From an uncultured Porphyromonadaceae bacterium (GTDB lineage Bacteria; Bacteroidota; Bacteroidia; Bacteroidales; Muribaculaceae): 64,000 nucleotides of DNA. The stretch is taken from assembly GCA_947649495.1 (NCBI GenBank), contig CANSRU010000009.1, forward strand, positions 34,604 through 98,603. The letters are read 5' to 3'. The notes under the pieces were generated by a model that had not been told where the DNA came from, searched no databases, and saw nothing but the letters and a program-made list of their open reading frames with translations. The position numbers and the translations under genes are program-made. The number at the start of each line of letters is the position of its first letter. The first letter of the stretch is position 1. Positions 43,430 through 52,145 of this stretch are shown here, one piece after another.

Positions 43430-43469
43430 GCTACGCAAGCGCTTCGCGGTGACGAACCCTCGGGTTCCC
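43430..43469. repeat. Decayed repeat A downstream of tRNA-Ser
   Basis: Shares GCTACGC..AAGCGCT....GCGrTrACGAACCC..GGGTTC with repeat B (43560-43606), with a short indel. Each copy ends in a GAACCC/GGGTTC hairpin. Origin unknown. Confidence 0.45.
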
Positions 43470-43494
43470 CGCAGCCTTTCCTACCCGGGGTAAT

Positions 43495-43531
43495 AAAAAC
43501 AAAGAAGCCTGCAAGAGGCTTCTTTGTTTTT
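43495..43531. terminator. Strong bidirectional terminator hairpin
   Basis: Perfect 15-bp stem AAAAACAAAGAAGCC / GGCTTCTTTGTTTTT with a seven-base loop; T runs on both strands. Confidence 0.8.
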
Positions 43532-43534
43532 ATG

Positions 43535-43552
43535 GCGGAAAGACAGGGATTC
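43535..43552. repeat. Inner copy of the tRNA-Ser 3' end
   Basis: GCGGAAAGACAGGGATTC is identical over 18 bases to the tRNA-Ser 3' end at 43656-43673, in direct orientation, 121 bases from it. Probably an att scar of an earlier insertion. Confidence 0.65.
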
Positions 43553-43559
43553 TTTCTCC

Positions 43560-43606
43560 GCTACGCGTCGAAAGCGCTGAAGCGATAACGAACCCTTCCA
43601 GGGTTC
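43560..43606. repeat. Decayed repeat B downstream of tRNA-Ser
   Basis: Partner of repeat A at 43430-43469; lies next to the inner tRNA 3'-end copy and includes a GAACCC-TTCCA-GGGTTC hairpin. Confidence 0.45.
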
Positions 43607-43629
43607 TCATCCCGCCTTTATGCACGAAA

Positions 43630-43648
43630 GCCGCTGATTTTCAGCGGC
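43630..43648 (-). terminator. Terminator of tRNA-Ser
   Basis: GCCGCTGA-TTT-TCAGCGGC perfect 8-bp hairpin beginning nine bases after the tRNA 3' end, followed on the minus strand by TTTCGTG. Confidence 0.65.
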
Positions 43649-43656
43649 TCTCTAAG

Positions 43657-43743
43657 CGGAAAGACAGGGATTCGAACCCTGGGTACCCGTAAGGGTACAA
43701 CGGTTTTCGAGACCGTCCCGATCGACCACTCCGGCATCTTTCC
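43657..43743 (-). tRNA. tRNA-Ser(CGA)
   Basis: 87 bases. Acceptor GGAAAGA/TCTTTCC with G discriminator, a long variable arm (TACCCTTACGGGTA) as in serine tRNAs, T arm CAGGG-TTCGAAT-CCCTG, and anticodon loop CTCGAAA, giving anticodon CGA for codon UCG. CCA is not encoded. Its 3' end is repeated at 43535 and 41698, marking it as an integration target. Confidence 0.93.
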
Positions 43744-43757
43744 AGTGGTTTCGGGTG

Positions 43758-43765
43758 CAAATTTA
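43758..43765 (-). promoter_or_regulatory. Promoter -7 element of tRNA-Ser
   Basis: TAAATTTG on the minus strand, 15 bases before the tRNA 5' end; -33 box not clear. Confidence 0.5.
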
Positions 43766-43834
43766 CAAAAAGTTTTTTGACTGCCGATAATCTTTTACAG
43801 TATTTTTTTCTATGGTGATAACGGCCGGTGTGTC

Positions 43835-46800
43835 TCAACGTCCTGTGACTGCTATGCGTTTGGCCTGGGTGGTGATTTCCTGACCATCGATGGTAACGGT
43901 GGCGCGGTATATGTATATGCCACGGCCTACACGGCGTCCGCTTGTGTCGCAGAGGTTCCATGTGATGGGGGCTGAGAGGAAGAGGTCGCTGCGGTCGGTG
44001 ACGGAAGTGGTCCACACGCGGTGGCCGAGGAGGTTGTATATGTCGAGGTTTACTGTCAGGGTGGCGTCGGGGCGGTTGTGGGAGATGTAGAAGTTGGCTT
44101 CGAACGATGCGGGATTGGCATCGGTGTATATGTCGAATAGTTTGGCCCGGGCGCCTTGCTGAACGAAGAACTCAAGTGAGTGTGAGGTCGAGTTGCCCGA
44201 TGTGTCCCATACGCGGAACGTTAGGGTGTGGTTTCCTTCGGGCAGTTCGCTCATGGGGTAGGCTATCGTGCCGGACGGAGAACCGTCGGCCGAGGGGGTG
44301 TAATAGTATGCAATGTCGTTGAATGAACGGTTGTTGTCGAGCTTGAGTGTCATCTGGTGGCCTATGCCTGCTGTAGAGAGGTTGATTGCCGTGTCGTCGG
44401 AAACTCTTGCTATGAACATTGGCTGCTCGTTGACAACGGAGCCGTCGGTGTAGCTTTCGTGATTGAGATAGGCATATTCGATGGTGGGTGCGGTGTCGTC
44501 GGGGCTTGCTGTCTCGTCGTAGCCATAGATGTAGAACTGGCGGTTGCATCCTATGGCCTCACGTCCATCGTTGGCCGAGGCGTAGAGGTTGATTGCCGCA
44601 GGACGGTAGTTGTCGGAGATTTCAGCCGGCATGGGCACGCGAAGTGTGAAACGGCCGTCGGTTATGGAGTCGCGTCCGCTGTAGAGCTTGCCCCCCTGTT
44701 CCTGAAATGGCTCCGCGCTGCCGTCGGTGTTGTGAGCCGGTCGTCCGCTTGAGGTGGTGGTGTATTCAGCATCGTAGATGGTGGCGGAGAGTGAGCCGTT
44801 GAAGTCGGTGAGGGTTTCGCCATTGTCACCGCACACGTATCCGTTTATGGTGGCGTTCTGCCGGCCTAATATTTCGGGCCATTCGCTTTCGTCGGTGTCC
44901 TCATTGATATTTATGCCGTTGATGTTATCGACAATAAGTCTGTTGGACGGGGCGGCAGGCCGCAATGCGGGGTCGCCGATTAGCACGTAGCGGAGTTTGG
45001 TGGAGTTGGAGGTTATGTTCTTGCAATTGCGGTATATGTCGCCTATGGTGCAGAGGCGCTGTCCGTCGTTGTCGCTGTCGAACGCCACCTTGCCCATCGA
45101 TGCGGCGAGAACGCTGTTGTCGGCAATGGATGCCTCGCGGGTGGGGGCCATTACCGCGATGGCGCCTCCCGATGGGTTTAGAATCATGTTTTCAGCTCCA
45201 CATGTGGCCGGGGCGTCGATGCGTCCGAACGAGCATGTGGCTGTGAAGAATATCGGCAGGTGACGGTTGGACATGCTCTCTACATCTTTTTTTGAGAATA
45301 TGTTCTGCCCTGACAGTGACAAGGTGTTGCCGTGGCCTACGTAGGTTACCCACATCACACCGTCGTTGAGCAGACGGTATATGCGTTCGCGGGCACCTAC
45401 GCAAGTGCCGCCCTGAAGGGGGAATGCATCGGTGTAGGCTTTAGTATAGAACATGTTGCGGCCAAGGTAGGAGTCAATCATGCCTTTGTGTTGATTCTCG
45501 CAGTCTTTCAGGAATGTACCGCCATCGCCGTCGTCGGCCACGAGCAGCACCTGATTCTTCCATTCGGAGCGTAGCTTGGATGTGTTGGCGTAGGCTATTG
45601 TCTTGTCCACGAAAACTCGTGCTTTGGCTATGGTGGTGACCGGTGCTCGTCCTATGGAGATTGATAGTTTCGATTGCGACAGATTGCTTCCGGAGTTGTC
45701 CTCGAGCATCGCCATCACGTCGTCGGACATGTAGGATGTCGCGGAATTGTCGGCGGCGAAGGTCTGCCACGACGGTACGATTGGTGTAGTGCTGTTTTGC
45801 ATCTGGCGGGTGAGCCGTCGGTTGTCGAAAGTGGGGCGCCCCATGAGCAGGGCATATCGCAGCGTGCGGCCATTTTCATTGCCACGGTCGAAGAACATCT
45901 TGAACATGCGTCGGAATGCTCCCGGGTCGCGTGTTCCTGACGAGAATTCGTTGAACACTTCGTCCTGATTCACCACCAACACCCGTAATGTGTCGGCGCT
46001 TTCGCGGTGGAAACGTGCAAGGCGGTTGGCTTCGGCCATCCATTCGCGGGGGGTGACTATAATCATGTCGGGTGTCTCCTCGGCATGCAGGTTCTGGGCT
46101 GAGACGGAGCCTATGTATTTTGGGGCAGGGTAGCTGCGGCCTTCATTCCAAGCCATGTATCGGCGCAATCCCGAGTAGAAATTGGTCCAGACTATGGATG
46201 TGCCGTCGATGGCTGTGTTGAGTGCAGTCGGGTTGCATGGGTCGGTTATGTCCCAGACGTGAGTGTTCAGGTCGGCGTTCTCAAGCCTTACGCTTGTGTT
46301 GCTGCTTTCAAATTCGAGACGTCCGTCGGTGAGCTGTATGCGGCGTGTGTAGCAGATGTTTATGGCATCGAGATGTGCGGCCGACACTGCTCCTGAGGTG
46401 GCGTAGGTGAGACCGAGCGACAGTTTGTCGCCATCAATGGTGAAGGTTTTGTCGAAAGAAGCGGCGTTGTAGAACAGTTTGGAGCTTTTATATAGTTCCA
46501 GGGTCACGGCACCTGGTACCGAGGTCCCGTTTGCTGTTATGTTGATGGTGGCACTCCCGGTGCAGATGGAGCCGAATGTGCAACGCATCCATACATCGGT
46601 ATCGGCCACTCTTCCCGGCAGGTTGAAACTGAATGTCTGCGAGCGCTTCAGCTTGAAGTCTTCGCCGAGCAGGTTGTGGCCTGATTCGGAGAGTGTGGTC
46701 TGTTCGAGTTCGTGGGCGGTGGACTCGGTGAATGTGGTCTGTGGGCTTACGCCTGCCTGCGGAAATCCCTGTGCGGGAATCTCGGCCTGATTCTCAGAGG

Positions 46801-47242
46801 ATTCTGTTATGAAATAGTAGCCGAGTTCGGAAAATGGGTTGAGTGAGCTGGTGCGGTATCGCCGGCGTGAGTCCACCACGGTCCATGTGGTAGTGCCGGT
46901 GGCATAGAAATATACGCCGGCGGCAGTGGCCACCGACGGTGCGGCGGGCAGGTCGTCGCGGAAGTTGGTACGTGTCAGCCGGTCGGAAATCTGTTGCCCG
47001 CCATATCCGTGGATTCTTACGTTATTGGGGTTGTTGAATCCCCATGAGCGTAGGGTGGATGCGGGAATGAAGTGCATGCCCGATTCGGTAACCCCTACCT
47101 TTATCCATTTGCCCGATGCGAGGACTGAGGATTGTGTGTAGGTGTCGGTGGGGAATGCGAGGACACCGGCCGGGAGAGCCAGCGACAGGGCGACTGTGAG
47201 GAGTAAAGCGGTGTGTCGAAGCATTATCGATATGTGGTTCAT
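43835..47242 (-). CDS. porU: Type IX secretion system sortase PorU
   Basis: A 1135-residue gingipain-like (C25) protease that removes the C-terminal signal from type IX cargo and attaches the cargo to A-LPS. Signal peptide about 1-29. The C25 catalytic core holds His in YVGHGNT (about 635) and Cys in FTATCSFGR (about 668). The C-terminal 90 residues form a Por-type sorting domain (FEANFYISHNRPDATLTV, then GRGIYIYRATV). porV is 22 kb away. The start at 47242 begins MNHISIMLRH; the ATG six codons later is possible. Confidence 0.92.
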   Translation of the reverse strand: MNHISIMLRHTALLLTVALSLALPAGVLAFPTDTYTQSSVLASGKWIKVGVTESGMHFIPASTLRSWGFNNPNNVRIHGYGGQQISDRLTRTNFRDDLPAAPSVATAAGVYFYATGTTTWTVVDSRRRYRTSSLNPFSELGYYFITESSENQAEIPAQGFPQAGVSPQTTFTESTAHELEQTTLSESGHNLLGEDFKLKRSQTFSFNLPGRVADTDVWMRCTFGSICTGSATINITANGTSVPGAVTLELYKSSKLFYNAASFDKTFTIDGDKLSLGLTYATSGAVSAAHLDAINICYTRRIQLTDGRLEFESSNTSVRLENADLNTHVWDITDPCNPTALNTAIDGTSIVWTNFYSGLRRYMAWNEGRSYPAPKYIGSVSAQNLHAEETPDMIIVTPREWMAEANRLARFHRESADTLRVLVVNQDEVFNEFSSGTRDPGAFRRMFKMFFDRGNENGRTLRYALLMGRPTFDNRRLTRQMQNSTTPIVPSWQTFAADNSATSYMSDDVMAMLEDNSGSNLSQSKLSISIGRAPVTTIAKARVFVDKTIAYANTSKLRSEWKNQVLLVADDGDGGTFLKDCENQHKGMIDSYLGRNMFYTKAYTDAFPLQGGTCVGARERIYRLLNDGVMWVTYVGHGNTLSLSGQNIFSKKDVESMSNRHLPIFFTATCSFGRIDAPATCGAENMILNPSGGAIAVMAPTREASIADNSVLAASMGKVAFDSDNDGQRLCTIGDIYRNCKNITSNSTKLRYVLIGDPALRPAAPSNRLIVDNINGININEDTDESEWPEILGRQNATINGYVCGDNGETLTDFNGSLSATIYDAEYTTTSSGRPAHNTDGSAEPFQEQGGKLYSGRDSITDGRFTLRVPMPAEISDNYRPAAINLYASANDGREAIGCNRQFYIYGYDETASPDDTAPTIEYAYLNHESYTDGSVVNEQPMFIARVSDDTAINLSTAGIGHQMTLKLDNNRSFNDIAYYYTPSADGSPSGTIAYPMSELPEGNHTLTFRVWDTSGNSTSHSLEFFVQQGARAKLFDIYTDANPASFEANFYISHNRPDATLTVNLDIYNLLGHRVWTTSVTDRSDLFLSAPITWNLCDTSGRRVGRGIYIYRATVTIDGQEITTQAKRIAVTGR

Positions 47243-47301
47243 TGACTAATGACTGGTCAGGATGGTTTACGATAAATATAATAACGCGGAATTGGTGGTG
47301 T

Positions 47302-48057
47302 TTATTGCGTCAGGAAGTGCCCGTCGCCGCACCACGACAGCCACATGGTGCTGTCGCCGTTCCAGACGTTGATATCCACTGGGTTTTCTATGCCGTCCAC
47401 TTTGCCTGAATGGGTGTATTGCCAGAGTGTCCACCGTAAATCGGGGTCTATGCCGGTGAATGAGCATATCCATAGTGGTATGTTGTTGAATCTGTGGTTG
47501 ATATATCTATGGTAACCGTCTTTGTTGGTGTATATCATTGTGCGCAGTCCGTGGCTGTCAAGATATCCGAGAAGTTCCTCGAGCCTGGCTATTACATCTT
47601 CGTCGGATATATGTGTCGGGTTGGTCCATTCTTCGAGGTCTATCACCACCGGCATGTCGGTAAGCCGTCCGCGCAGGGAGTGGATTATGTTTATGCCCTG
47701 TGCCACGCCGTCGGTGTCGAACCGGAAGAAGTGGTACACACCGGTTTTCAGGCCGGCAAGCTGTGCGCGGCGAATGTTGTCGATGAACCGGGGGTCTTTG
47801 AAATCGCCCCCTTCGGTCATTTTTATGATTACGAACGATATGCCGTCGTTTTTTACGGCGTCGAAGTCTATGTGCCCGTTGTGTGCCGAGATGTCGATGC
47901 CGCGTATTGGATATCGGAGTGCTGATGGCGGTCCGGAATGTACGGGTCTCAGTGTCACGAGCGCTCCCCATCCGGCAAGGGCCAGGATGGCGGCGGTGCA
48001 CAGGATGGTAAGCAGTTTCCGCAGTGTGCCTGTGAGATTTGTTGGTGACAGGGGCAT
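47302..48057 (-). CDS. GH25 family lysozyme, membrane anchored
   Basis: A 251-residue N,O-diacetylmuramidase-like hydrolase. A membrane helix covers about 12-32. The GH25 barrel has GIDISAHNG with the first catalytic Asp near residue 54, KMTEGGDFKDP, GVYHFFRF and VVIDLEEW with the Asp-x-Glu pair, and ends in WTLWQYTHSGKVDGI. It acts on peptidoglycan in the periplasm. The promoter -7 box lies only eight bases before the start codon, so the mRNA may have almost no leader. Confidence 0.92.
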   Translation of the reverse strand: MPLSPTNLTGTLRKLLTILCTAAILALAGWGALVTLRPVHSGPPSALRYPIRGIDISAHNGHIDFDAVKNDGISFVIIKMTEGGDFKDPRFIDNIRRAQLAGLKTGVYHFFRFDTDGVAQGINIIHSLRGRLTDMPVVIDLEEWTNPTHISDEDVIARLEELLGYLDSHGLRTMIYTNKDGYHRYINHRFNNIPLWICSFTGIDPDLRWTLWQYTHSGKVDGIENPVDINVWNGDSTMWLSWCGDGHFLTQ

Positions 48058-48064
48058 TTATGGG

Positions 48065-48072
48065 CAAAGTTA
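48065..48072 (-). promoter_or_regulatory. Promoter -7 element of the GH25 gene
   Basis: TAACTTTG on the minus strand; the next ATG is at 48057, leaving a 5' UTR of nought to three bases. Confidence 0.5.
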
Positions 48073-48085
48073 GCTATTTTTTTGA

Positions 48086-48117
48086 TTTGATATATTATGG
48101 ACAATGCCTTATCTTTG
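48086..48117 (+). promoter_or_regulatory. Promoter of the sensor histidine kinase
   Basis: TTTG (48086-48089), 20-base spacer, TATCTTTG (48110-48117). It overlaps the longest reading frame, which places the true start at the ATG at 48145. Confidence 0.65.
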
Positions 48118-48144
48118 CATGTTAAACAACCGTACACATTTCTT

Positions 48145-50253
48145 ATGCGACGAACTTTATTCTGCATCTCATTGCTTATATGCGGATGCATCGCTCTCAG
48201 CGCTAAAATGAATTACAAACGCAATGTGGCTATACTGGACAGTCTTAGAAACACATTGTCGTCGGCGCCGACCATCGCTGACTCCCTGGCCATTTGCTAC
48301 GATATGTTCGATGTGGCTCCGCGCTCGCTGCGGGGTCCGGTGGGGATGGAGCTTTATGAGATGGCCAAGCTTTCGGGCGATGCCTCGGCTAAGCTCGATG
48401 TGCTGCGCAGAATCACCTCGTTCTATACGTCAAATGATACTATACAACGGTGGTGTGTGGCTGAAATAGAACGCATTCCCGAAACTGACGAGCAGAAGGC
48501 TTCGGCAGTGTTCGCCCGCACTATGCTGCTGAGCAGTCAGGTCAACAAACTGACTGAGGCCCAGCGTAAGAAGGAGATATACCGCCTGCTTCAGTCGTCG
48601 CGCGTGAAAGATGAGAATATGTCGGAGTATGAGCGTGTGGAGCAGCTTTTCGCGTTATGCATATATCTCAATGCCACGCTTCAGGGCGATGTGCTGAGCG
48701 ATTATCTCACCCGGCTTGGGGAGCTGATAAAGCAGATGCCCTATCATCTTGATGCTCTAAGTAATATATACTATCTGCAGGCGGCGCTGCTGTACAGTGA
48801 CAATAACGAGCCGGAGAAATCCATAGCGGCCTACAGGGAGCTTCTGGCTTTGATGGACCGCATGGAACAGAGAAATGTTGCCGAGGGCAGGAAGTACAGG
48901 AATTATGATACGAACTATTATTCCATCTACAGGCGCATGCTACGTAACGCGAGTGTGCTCACGGATGAGGAGATAGACGAATATTATAACAAGGTGCTTA
49001 ACATAGCGCGGCAGAACTCCGACGTGCGCGCTGACCTCGAGAATAACGAGATGGCCATAATCTACTATCTGATGGCCAAGAAAAGATATTCGGAGGCGCT
49101 CCCTCTTTTGCGCCGTCAGGTGGCCCGGGCCGAACGTAACAATACCAAGATATATCTGTACAAGGCAATGCTTGAGGCCGGTACGGCTATTGACGACAAA
49201 CATGCCATGTTTGATGGCGCGGTTAATTACAGCCGTATGCTGGAGGATTATTTCAAGGAACGTTCATATCTGAGCGCGCGTGAGTTCAAGATGCTCTATG
49301 CAGTCAACGACCTGAAACTGAAAAACGACGAACTGACACATTCGCGCAGGGAGACAGAGCAGCGCTTCCACCGCAATGCCTTGTGGGTGTGCGGCGTGCT
49401 TGTGTTTGTGTTGCTGCTGTTCGCAGTGCTTCTGCTGCTGTCCTACCGCAAGGCGCGTCGTCTGGCCACCAACCTTTCGCGAAGCAATGAGTCGTTGGTG
49501 TCGGAGCGTGACAATTTGCAGCGCATACAGCGTGAGCTTCTTGAGGCGCGCGACCGTGCCCGGAAGGCCGACCGTCATAAAACGGAATTCATCAACAATA
49601 TGAGCCATGAGATAACCACGCCGCTGGAAACCATAGTGGAGTGCTCGAGGCTGATTGTCGATACGGTGAGCGAGGAGAAGCGCCGCTATCTCGAACACTA
49701 TATGAAGGCCATGGAGGTGAGCGCCGATATGCTGCGCGTGCTTGTGAACGATGTGCTTGATATAGCGTCGATGGACAATTCGCAGATGGTGGTGGAGTGC
49801 CGCCCGGTGTCGCTCGCCGCGCTTTGCAAGGTGGCTCTTACGGCTACCGGAAAATATGTCAAGGATGGAGTGAAGGTGAGGTTTGCCAATCAGGGAGAGC
49901 CTGATGAGACTGTGAATACCGACCCGAAACGAGTGGAACAGGTGCTTGTCAATCTGCTTAACAATGCGGCCAAGTTTACCGACGAGGGGTATATCGAGAT
50001 TGGATATGAGGCCGACCGTCATAACCGTTTCGTCACGTTCCATGTCACAGACACGGGATGTGGCATACCGGAGGGTAAGGATGAGGAGATATTCGAACGA
50101 TTCACCAAGTTGAGCGATATATCTGAAGGTCTCGGCCTCGGGCTGAATATATGCCGTATGGTGGCCGACCTGCTTGGCGGTGAGGTGAAGCTCGACAGGT
50201 CGTATGACGGTCCGGGTTCGCGTTTTGTGTTCACGATTCCCAATATGGTGTGA
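48145..50253 (+). CDS. Orphan sensor histidine kinase with periplasmic helical-repeat domain
   Basis: A 702-residue membrane kinase. Signal peptide about 1-20 (MRRTLFCISLLICGCIALSA). Residues about 25-400 are an all-helical periplasmic region that looks like TPR-type repeats. A membrane helix (about 410-432) leads through a coiled coil to the kinase: H box NNMSHEITTPLETI (His about 487), N box NNAAKF, G1 DTGCGIP, G2 GLGLGLNIC. There is no receiver domain and no response regulator nearby. The start is chosen because the promoter lies inside the longer frame that begins at 48097. Confidence 0.87.
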   Translation: MRRTLFCISLLICGCIALSAKMNYKRNVAILDSLRNTLSSAPTIADSLAICYDMFDVAPRSLRGPVGMELYEMAKLSGDASAKLDVLRRITSFYTSNDTIQRWCVAEIERIPETDEQKASAVFARTMLLSSQVNKLTEAQRKKEIYRLLQSSRVKDENMSEYERVEQLFALCIYLNATLQGDVLSDYLTRLGELIKQMPYHLDALSNIYYLQAALLYSDNNEPEKSIAAYRELLALMDRMEQRNVAEGRKYRNYDTNYYSIYRRMLRNASVLTDEEIDEYYNKVLNIARQNSDVRADLENNEMAIIYYLMAKKRYSEALPLLRRQVARAERNNTKIYLYKAMLEAGTAIDDKHAMFDGAVNYSRMLEDYFKERSYLSAREFKMLYAVNDLKLKNDELTHSRRETEQRFHRNALWVCGVLVFVLLLFAVLLLLSYRKARRLATNLSRSNESLVSERDNLQRIQRELLEARDRARKADRHKTEFINNMSHEITTPLETIVECSRLIVDTVSEEKRRYLEHYMKAMEVSADMLRVLVNDVLDIASMDNSQMVVECRPVSLAALCKVALTATGKYVKDGVKVRFANQGEPDETVNTDPKRVEQVLVNLLNNAAKFTDEGYIEIGYEADRHNRFVTFHVTDTGCGIPEGKDEEIFERFTKLSDISEGLGLGLNICRMVADLLGGEVKLDRSYDGPGSRFVFTIPNMV

Positions 50254-50268
50254 TTAGGCGCCATGCTA

Positions 50269-50300
50269 TTTGCAATTGTGGCGGGAATGTCGTATCTTTG
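50269..50300 (+). promoter_or_regulatory. Promoter of dnaX
   Basis: TTTG (50269-50272), 20-base spacer, TATCTTTG (50293-50300); transcript start about 15 bases before the ATG. Confidence 0.65.
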
Positions 50301-50321
50301 AAATAAATCTCTACTCGATTA

Positions 50322-52097
50322 ATGATGGAACATTATTTAGTATCGGCACGAAAGTACCGCCCGGCGACATTCGCTTCGGTGGTGGGGCAGAAGGCTCTTA
50401 CCACGACGCTGAAAAACGCTGTCGCCACAAACCGTCTGGCCCACTCCTACCTGTTTTGCGGGTCGCGAGGTGTGGGCAAGACCTCCTGTGCCAGAATATT
50501 TGCCAAGACAATCAATTGCGAGCACCGCACTCCTGATGGTGAGGCTTGCAATGAATGCGATTCATGCCGGGCTTTCAATGCCGGCAATTCCATGAATATC
50601 GTGGAGCTCGATGCTGCGTCGAACAATGGTGTGGATGCCATGCGCAATCTTGTAGAACAGGTGCAGGTGCCTCCAACACAGGGTCGCTACAGGGTGTTCA
50701 TAGTCGATGAGGTCCACATGCTGTCGGCCGGTGCGTTCAATGCTTTTCTGAAAACTCTCGAGGAGCCACCGTCGTATGTGGTGTTCATTCTCGCAACAAC
50801 CGAGAAGCATAAGATAATACCTACCATCCTGTCGCGCTGTCAGATATACGATTTCCACAGAATCACGATACAGGACATGATAGACCACCTGTCGTATGTG
50901 GCCTCGCAGGAGGGTATCACGGCAGAGACGGCCGCTCTTAACGTGATAGCCCGCAAAGCCGACGGCGCGATGCGCGATGCCTTGTCGATATTTGATCAGG
51001 TGGCGGCATCGTCGGGCGGAAATATAACCTATCAATCGGCGCTCGACAGCCTGAATGTGCTCGACTTTGAAAGCTACAATAAGTTGATAGAAGCTTTTTT
51101 GGCCGGTGATGTGCTCAAGTCATGGCTGATATATAAGGAGATACGCGACCGTGGATTTGATTCGCAATTCTTTATCAACGGACTGGCATCGTATCTTCGC
51201 GACCTTATGGTGGCGCGCGATCCGGCAACCGTGTCGTTGCTGGAGGCCGGCGACGAGGCACGGCAGTCCATGGCAATGTGGGGCGCGAAATGCACGCCCG
51301 AGTTCCTGTATAAGGCAATGAGCTTGTGCAATGATGCGGATTTGAACTACAGGGTGTCGTCGAACAAGCAATTTCTCATAGAGCTCACGCTCGCTAAAAT
51401 ATGCCAACAAGCAAGCCCCTCCCCCAATGATGGCGGCGACGGAGAGGGGCAGTTGAAGCCAATCGCTGCCAAAACTTCCGTTCAGAATACGGCTCAGGCT
51501 CCTCAGGCTTCCACCCCAAAGGGGACCGATGCGGTACCGAAACAGGTGCCACAGCCCACGCCTGCACCTGCCAGACCGGCACCGGCACTTACGAGTGCTG
51601 CTCCAGCCCCACGTCCGGCAGCTCCCCCACGTCCGGCGGTAAAGCCGGTAGGTGTGCCGCAGATATCCATACGCCATGGACTCAAAACGGAAGGTGATTC
51701 GGGAACGGCCTCCTATGCTCCGCAGAGTCGTCGCGACACACCTTTTTCCGAGGAGTCGCTGATGTCGGCATGGGAAACGTATATTTCCACCCACCCCAAG
51801 GCTCATATTCTGATAAACACCATGCGCGCATCGGCTCCGCGTCTCGTTGAGCGGTGCCGTTTCATGGTGGTGGTGCAGAACCAGAAGCAACTTGAGCTGA
51901 TGGAGGCAAACCGTCCCGATATATTGCATTTCCTGCACGATTCCTTACAGAACGATAACGTTACGTTTGATATATCCATCAATGAAGGAAGTTCACCGCG
52001 TCATACTTTGAGCGACCATGAGCTGTTTGACAGCATGCGTAAGGAATATCCTGTGCTTCAAAGCCTGATTGAGGATTTCAGTCTGCGCCTTTCGTAA
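50322..52097 (+). CDS. dnaX: DNA polymerase III subunit gamma/tau
   Basis: A 591-residue clamp-loader ATPase. Walker A GSRGVGKTS (46-54), a zinc module with Cys in CEHRTPDGEACNECDSC, Walker B VDEVHML, sensor 1 ILATTEKHKI and LSRCQ follow. Residues about 370-450 are Pro/Ala rich, then a short C-terminal domain. I see no obvious slippery A/T run coding for a separate gamma form. The ATG at 50325 is an alternative start. It ends just before the 52.1 kb promoter. Confidence 0.96.
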   Translation: MMEHYLVSARKYRPATFASVVGQKALTTTLKNAVATNRLAHSYLFCGSRGVGKTSCARIFAKTINCEHRTPDGEACNECDSCRAFNAGNSMNIVELDAASNNGVDAMRNLVEQVQVPPTQGRYRVFIVDEVHMLSAGAFNAFLKTLEEPPSYVVFILATTEKHKIIPTILSRCQIYDFHRITIQDMIDHLSYVASQEGITAETAALNVIARKADGAMRDALSIFDQVAASSGGNITYQSALDSLNVLDFESYNKLIEAFLAGDVLKSWLIYKEIRDRGFDSQFFINGLASYLRDLMVARDPATVSLLEAGDEARQSMAMWGAKCTPEFLYKAMSLCNDADLNYRVSSNKQFLIELTLAKICQQASPSPNDGGDGEGQLKPIAAKTSVQNTAQAPQASTPKGTDAVPKQVPQPTPAPARPAPALTSAAPAPRPAAPPRPAVKPVGVPQISIRHGLKTEGDSGTASYAPQSRRDTPFSEESLMSAWETYISTHPKAHILINTMRASAPRLVERCRFMVVVQNQKQLELMEANRPDILHFLHDSLQNDNVTFDISINEGSSPRHTLSDHELFDSMRKEYPVLQSLIEDFSLRLS

Positions 52098-52116
52098 TTA
52101 ATAGAGTTAAAGTTGT

Positions 52117-52124
52117 TACCTTTG
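52117..52124 (+). promoter_or_regulatory. Promoter -7 element of the small lipoprotein operon
   Basis: TACCTTTG, 22 bases before the GTG at 52146; -33 unclear. It lies inside the longest reading frame and so excludes a start at 52113. Confidence 0.5.
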
Positions 52125-52145
52125 TTTATAAAATTCGATTTAACC

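Noticed and set aside
48097..48144. 16-codon longer start of the histidine kinase
   Set aside because: It would begin upstream of the -7 box, and the signal peptide begins at the ATG at 48145.
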